64,000 nt of DNA from Glandiceps talaboti (lineage: Eukaryota > Hemichordata > Enteropneusta > Spengelidae), in assembly GCF_964340395.1 (NCBI RefSeq), contig NC_135550.1:25658676-25722675 (forward strand), read 5' to 3'. The stretch's first letter is position 1. The number at the start of each line of letters is the position of its first letter. The notes under the pieces are model-generated. The model made no database searches. It had not been told where the DNA came from and saw nothing but the letters and a program-made list of their open reading frames with translations. Both the position numbers and the translations under genes were made by a program. Below, piece by piece: positions 55,703 through 64,000 of the stretch.

Positions 55703-58628
55703 TTATCAGGATATTGTCTAGTTGAGCATAAAGTAGTCTGGTCCCCTGCCTCCTTCTGCCGCTGCTGGCGCTACACTCACTCACTTTTTCGTGAGTGTAG
55801 TGCCAGCAGCGGCAGAAAGGAGGCAGGGGACCAGACTAAAAATAAAGAAACCTTAATATTGAAGGTACCTGGGATGACTAAGATACACATCATTTAATGA
55901 TGTTGGCATTTTGTGTGCGAGTATAAACTGAGACAACTCAGATACACATTGATTCAACGTCAGCTTTTTGTGTGAATGTATTTGGGACAATTCTAGATAC
56001 ACATGAATAGGTGATGTCAGTATTTTGTGTGTGAAGGTAACTGGGACAATTTAGATACACATGAATAGGTGATGTCAGCATCGTGTGAGTGGAAGATAAG
56101 TGTTCCAATGTAAGCTATGATACTGGAGACTATCTACTAAAAATAAAATTGACAACAGCCAAGTACAGTGCTAATAATTTATTAGTTCATTACATGTGTA
56201 CAAAATTTCACCCTCTTTGTCCTTCAAATGTGCTAATACTGTGAGAAAATCCAATTGTCAAATGCAAAAAAATCAACCACTAAAACAGAACCTTGGTCAT
56301 GAAAAGTATACCTCATGGTGTTTCTTACACAAAAATGCAACCTTTTAAGTGATGTACCAAAAAACACCATACAAACTCTTTAGAAAACAGTTTTATGATA
56401 ACAAAAGTCTGCATGTCTACACACTTGGCTATGAAAAGGTGGAAAGTTGAAGACAAAACACTTATTTCTCAATAAATTTAGAAACCATTCACCATAACAA
56501 GGCCATCAGGAATACAAATGTACTACATTTGCATAGCGCATTTAGCAGAAAGATTGTTGAGACAAGGGTGTGCGAGGACAAAAAATGTCCACTTTGGAAA
56601 TGATAAAGCCACATTAATATTACCCTTACCAAAGTCACATTATTTCAGGGTTTTTTTACAAACCAATATTCCTTGTACAGTATCACATTTGGTTTCCATA
56701 CACCTCAATACATCTCAGTTTTTGTGTACCGATAGTCAGATGTTTTTGGTCCAAACAATATATTTTTTGCCTATTCAACACATCAACAAAAATAGTCACA
56801 CATTTTTTAAAGAAATGTTTTACGATATACTGGTAATACAACACAGTGAAAACACTTACTTTATCTTTCAAAGAGCTAGAAAATGGTTTATGAGTAAAAA
56901 AATTCAAGAGTAGTAATACCAAAATGCATAACGAGTGAAAACCCATTGCTGAGGGAAAAAAACTAGTGCTAAGCTACCAATTTCCTACTGTGCTGAAGAG
57001 TAATTTATGAAACATAAAATTCCTACCCAAAAAAATGTGAACTTGAAACACATGAAACAGGCAATTATAGCAACCGAATACTTGGCATCACTTTCACTTT
57101 ACCACCACGACTGAAGAAATATCACCCCATCCCCCATAATTTCATGAGAATTCTATTATATGAAAAATAAATTACACATCTCTCTAATGAATTTATTGGG
57201 GTTGGAGGTGATAGTATTTATGTTGTCATGATCACTGCTTTTGCCAATTCTCCACAATCAAAACAATCTACCAAATTTAACTACAGGTAATGTGAGGTCT
57301 TTTAAATCATATCCTAGCATAATCTGGATGAATTAAAAATTAAATTCAGTGCACATGATGCAATAAATAATGGCAGTCTTTGTTGTACAGAACATTATCA
57401 TTGCATAGATCTTGACCAAATCGAATCAAATCTAAGTCACAGTTATGTCTTGTATCCAAATCAAATCTAAATCAAATTTAAATCAAAACACAGTTTATGT
57501 GTTGTACCAAGTTTAATACCTGAGATCAGCTGCTATTTATTGACAGTACATTTCCATAAATTCAAATTTCAAAGCAATCTGATTTTGTTCTCTAGTTAGA
57601 GTAACAATGCAATGTCTCTGGCATACAACCAATATAGAGTCACTTCTTATATGACAATCACATTGAACATGTTTCCAATAACACCAATCTGTTGTTGTTT
57701 TCACAAAAAGACTTCTCACAATGACATTGAACATATATGCAATGACATCGATCTGTTGCTTTTCATCAGTAAATCCTCGACTCACTATACAATACGATAC
57801 TAGACCACTATAGTGCCCTCACTTGTCACAGCATCCCTCATATATTTTTGATGATTGTCTTGTTTTCTGATAAATCAGTGTACACTCCTTCTCTAACAAT
57901 GGACAGACTACTGTTGGGAATTTGTTCCCTCAATGATTACACACTCCAAATGATATACAACTGTCTGTTATAGTAATCTATAATTTAACAAGAAAGCAAG
58001 AGCACATATCAAAAACAAAATTTTCACATAGGGGTGGTATGAAGTTATTCCAAGGACAGACTCAGTCCTAGGGTCAATGCAACCTAATAACTTAGTACAG
58101 TAATAGAACGCAATGTAGAGATCACGGCAAAAGAGAAACTGGTGCCAGTGTTCACACAGGATAAAGCTAGTAAATATTTAAAAAGTTATATCGAGTGCCC
58201 CTAACCTTAATTTTAGAGTCTCCTTCACATTGCTTGAGATTACAAAAGCGTTAAAGCAAGACTTCACTTTCTGATGGCAGTGAAACAATAGAGGGGGTGG
58301 GGGGGTACCATATAAAGGTGTACACCAAGTCTTTCAGATATTCAACCACAAAATTAAAGCACAGATTTTGATAGAACAGAACGTGATTTGTAAATTTCAA
58401 TTTTTATGAAATCTCTCTCATTTCTACAGATAAGGTATTTGTAAGTCATATAGTTAGTAAGTCACTGGGTTATTGAAATATTGACTACTAGTTGTTCTTA
58501 TTCACTGTAAATCCAACCAAAAGATTTGCTTTCCAAACTGATTCCAAGTTGTTATATGAAATCACTGCCTATACAAAATGAATATTTACATACAGATATG
58601 CAAGAGGAAAAAAAATCAACGTTAATAT
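54412..58628. other. Convergent ATG14 / BAZ1A 3' regions
   Basis: The ATG14 3' UTR runs to the AATAAA at 55025-55030. The BAZ1A 3' UTR on the minus strand probably runs to the AATAAA at 56183-56178, about 2.4 kb. Between them lie an (AC)n run at 55666-55698 and the hairpin element at 55734-55838. A tandem duplicate of about 65 bp (caatctgttgttgttttcac and relatives) lies at 57648-57775. Confidence 0.6.
55734..55838. mobile_element. Near-perfect foldback element with TAGTCTGG ends (105 bp)
   Basis: The arms TAGTCTGGTCCCCTGCCTCC and the inverse at the right end pair for about 47 bp with few mismatches, leaving a loop of about 10 bp (tcactttttc). The 9-bp flanks agcataaag and aaaataaag agree at 7 of 9 positions. 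The TAGTCTG start and 9-bp flanks suggest kinship with 3884-3988, while the interior is different and GC-rich. Confidence 0.8.
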
Positions 58629-63750
<5,122 letters not shown>

Positions 63751-63799
63751 CTGCAATGTATACACATACAAACAGTAATGACATGGATCAAACTCCAAA

Positions 63800-63985
63800 T
63801 AGCTATCATGTAATTGCATAGTCTATCATGACAAAGTATGTACACACAGGGGACAGCAGGCATGCAATAGCATAGTCTATCATGACAAGTATGTACACAC
63901 AGGGGACAGCAGGCATGCAATTGCATAGTCTATCATGACAAGTATGTACACACAGGGGACAGCAGGCATGCAAGTGATTGATTGA
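63800..63985. repeat. ~53-bp minisatellite at right edge, about 3 copies
   Basis: gcatagtctatcatgacaag followed by tatgtacacacaggggacag repeats at about 53-bp spacing, in BAZ1A intronic sequence. Confidence 0.92.
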
Positions 63986-64000
63986 TCAATCGATTACTGA

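Overview
The window is nuclear DNA from a multicellular animal. The genes have many short exons with GT-AG introns, the intergenic DNA is AT-rich and full of microsatellites and minisatellites, and small inverted-repeat transposons are common. The proteins (proteasome alpha-3, TBP, ATG14, a BAZ1A/ACF1 remodeller subunit, an SPTSSA-like protein) are animal-type. A 2-aminoethylphosphonate transaminase, which humans lack, and a repeat rich in 'aaggtcaaggtca' point to a marine invertebrate, perhaps a lophotrochozoan. The species cannot be fixed from the sequence alone.

Layout. At 1-1324 (minus) are two exons of a 2-aminoethylphosphonate:pyruvate transaminase gene (copy A) that runs off the left edge. 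At 7373-15454 (minus) is a second, complete-looking tandem copy (copy B). This locus holds three unrelated minisatellites (30, 20 and 24 bp units) and several small transposons. At 15999-20931 (plus) is PSMA3, head-to-head with copy B. The region 20932-36201 has no recognised gene but contains repeats and MITEs. At 36202-36323 (minus) is the first coding exon of an SPTSSA-like serine palmitoyltransferase small subunit, head-to-head with TBP (37193-41470, plus). ATG14 follows at 44979-54411 (plus). The 3' part of BAZ1A/ACF1 lies at 58629-63750 (minus), converging on ATG14 and running off the right edge.

The genes do not form one pathway: they cover phosphonate metabolism, protein degradation, sphingolipid synthesis, basal transcription, autophagy and chromatin remodelling. 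Their linkage may be old, because human PSMA3, SPTSSA, ATG14, BAZ1A and the TBP paralogue TBPL2 are, from memory, all on chromosome 14q, with TBPL2 and ATG14 adjacent.

The most notable new observations are: a small family of MITE-like elements with TAGTCTG-type ends and 9-bp target duplications, including a filled site and an empty site in the same window; a decayed partial duplicate of the catalytic exon of the transaminase, itself interrupted by one of these elements; a roughly 1.1-kb quasi-palindromic minisatellite starting within about 30 bp of the transaminase stop codon; and an in-frame 24-bp minisatellite in a transaminase intron. No CRISPR array, prokaryotic operon or virus was seen.
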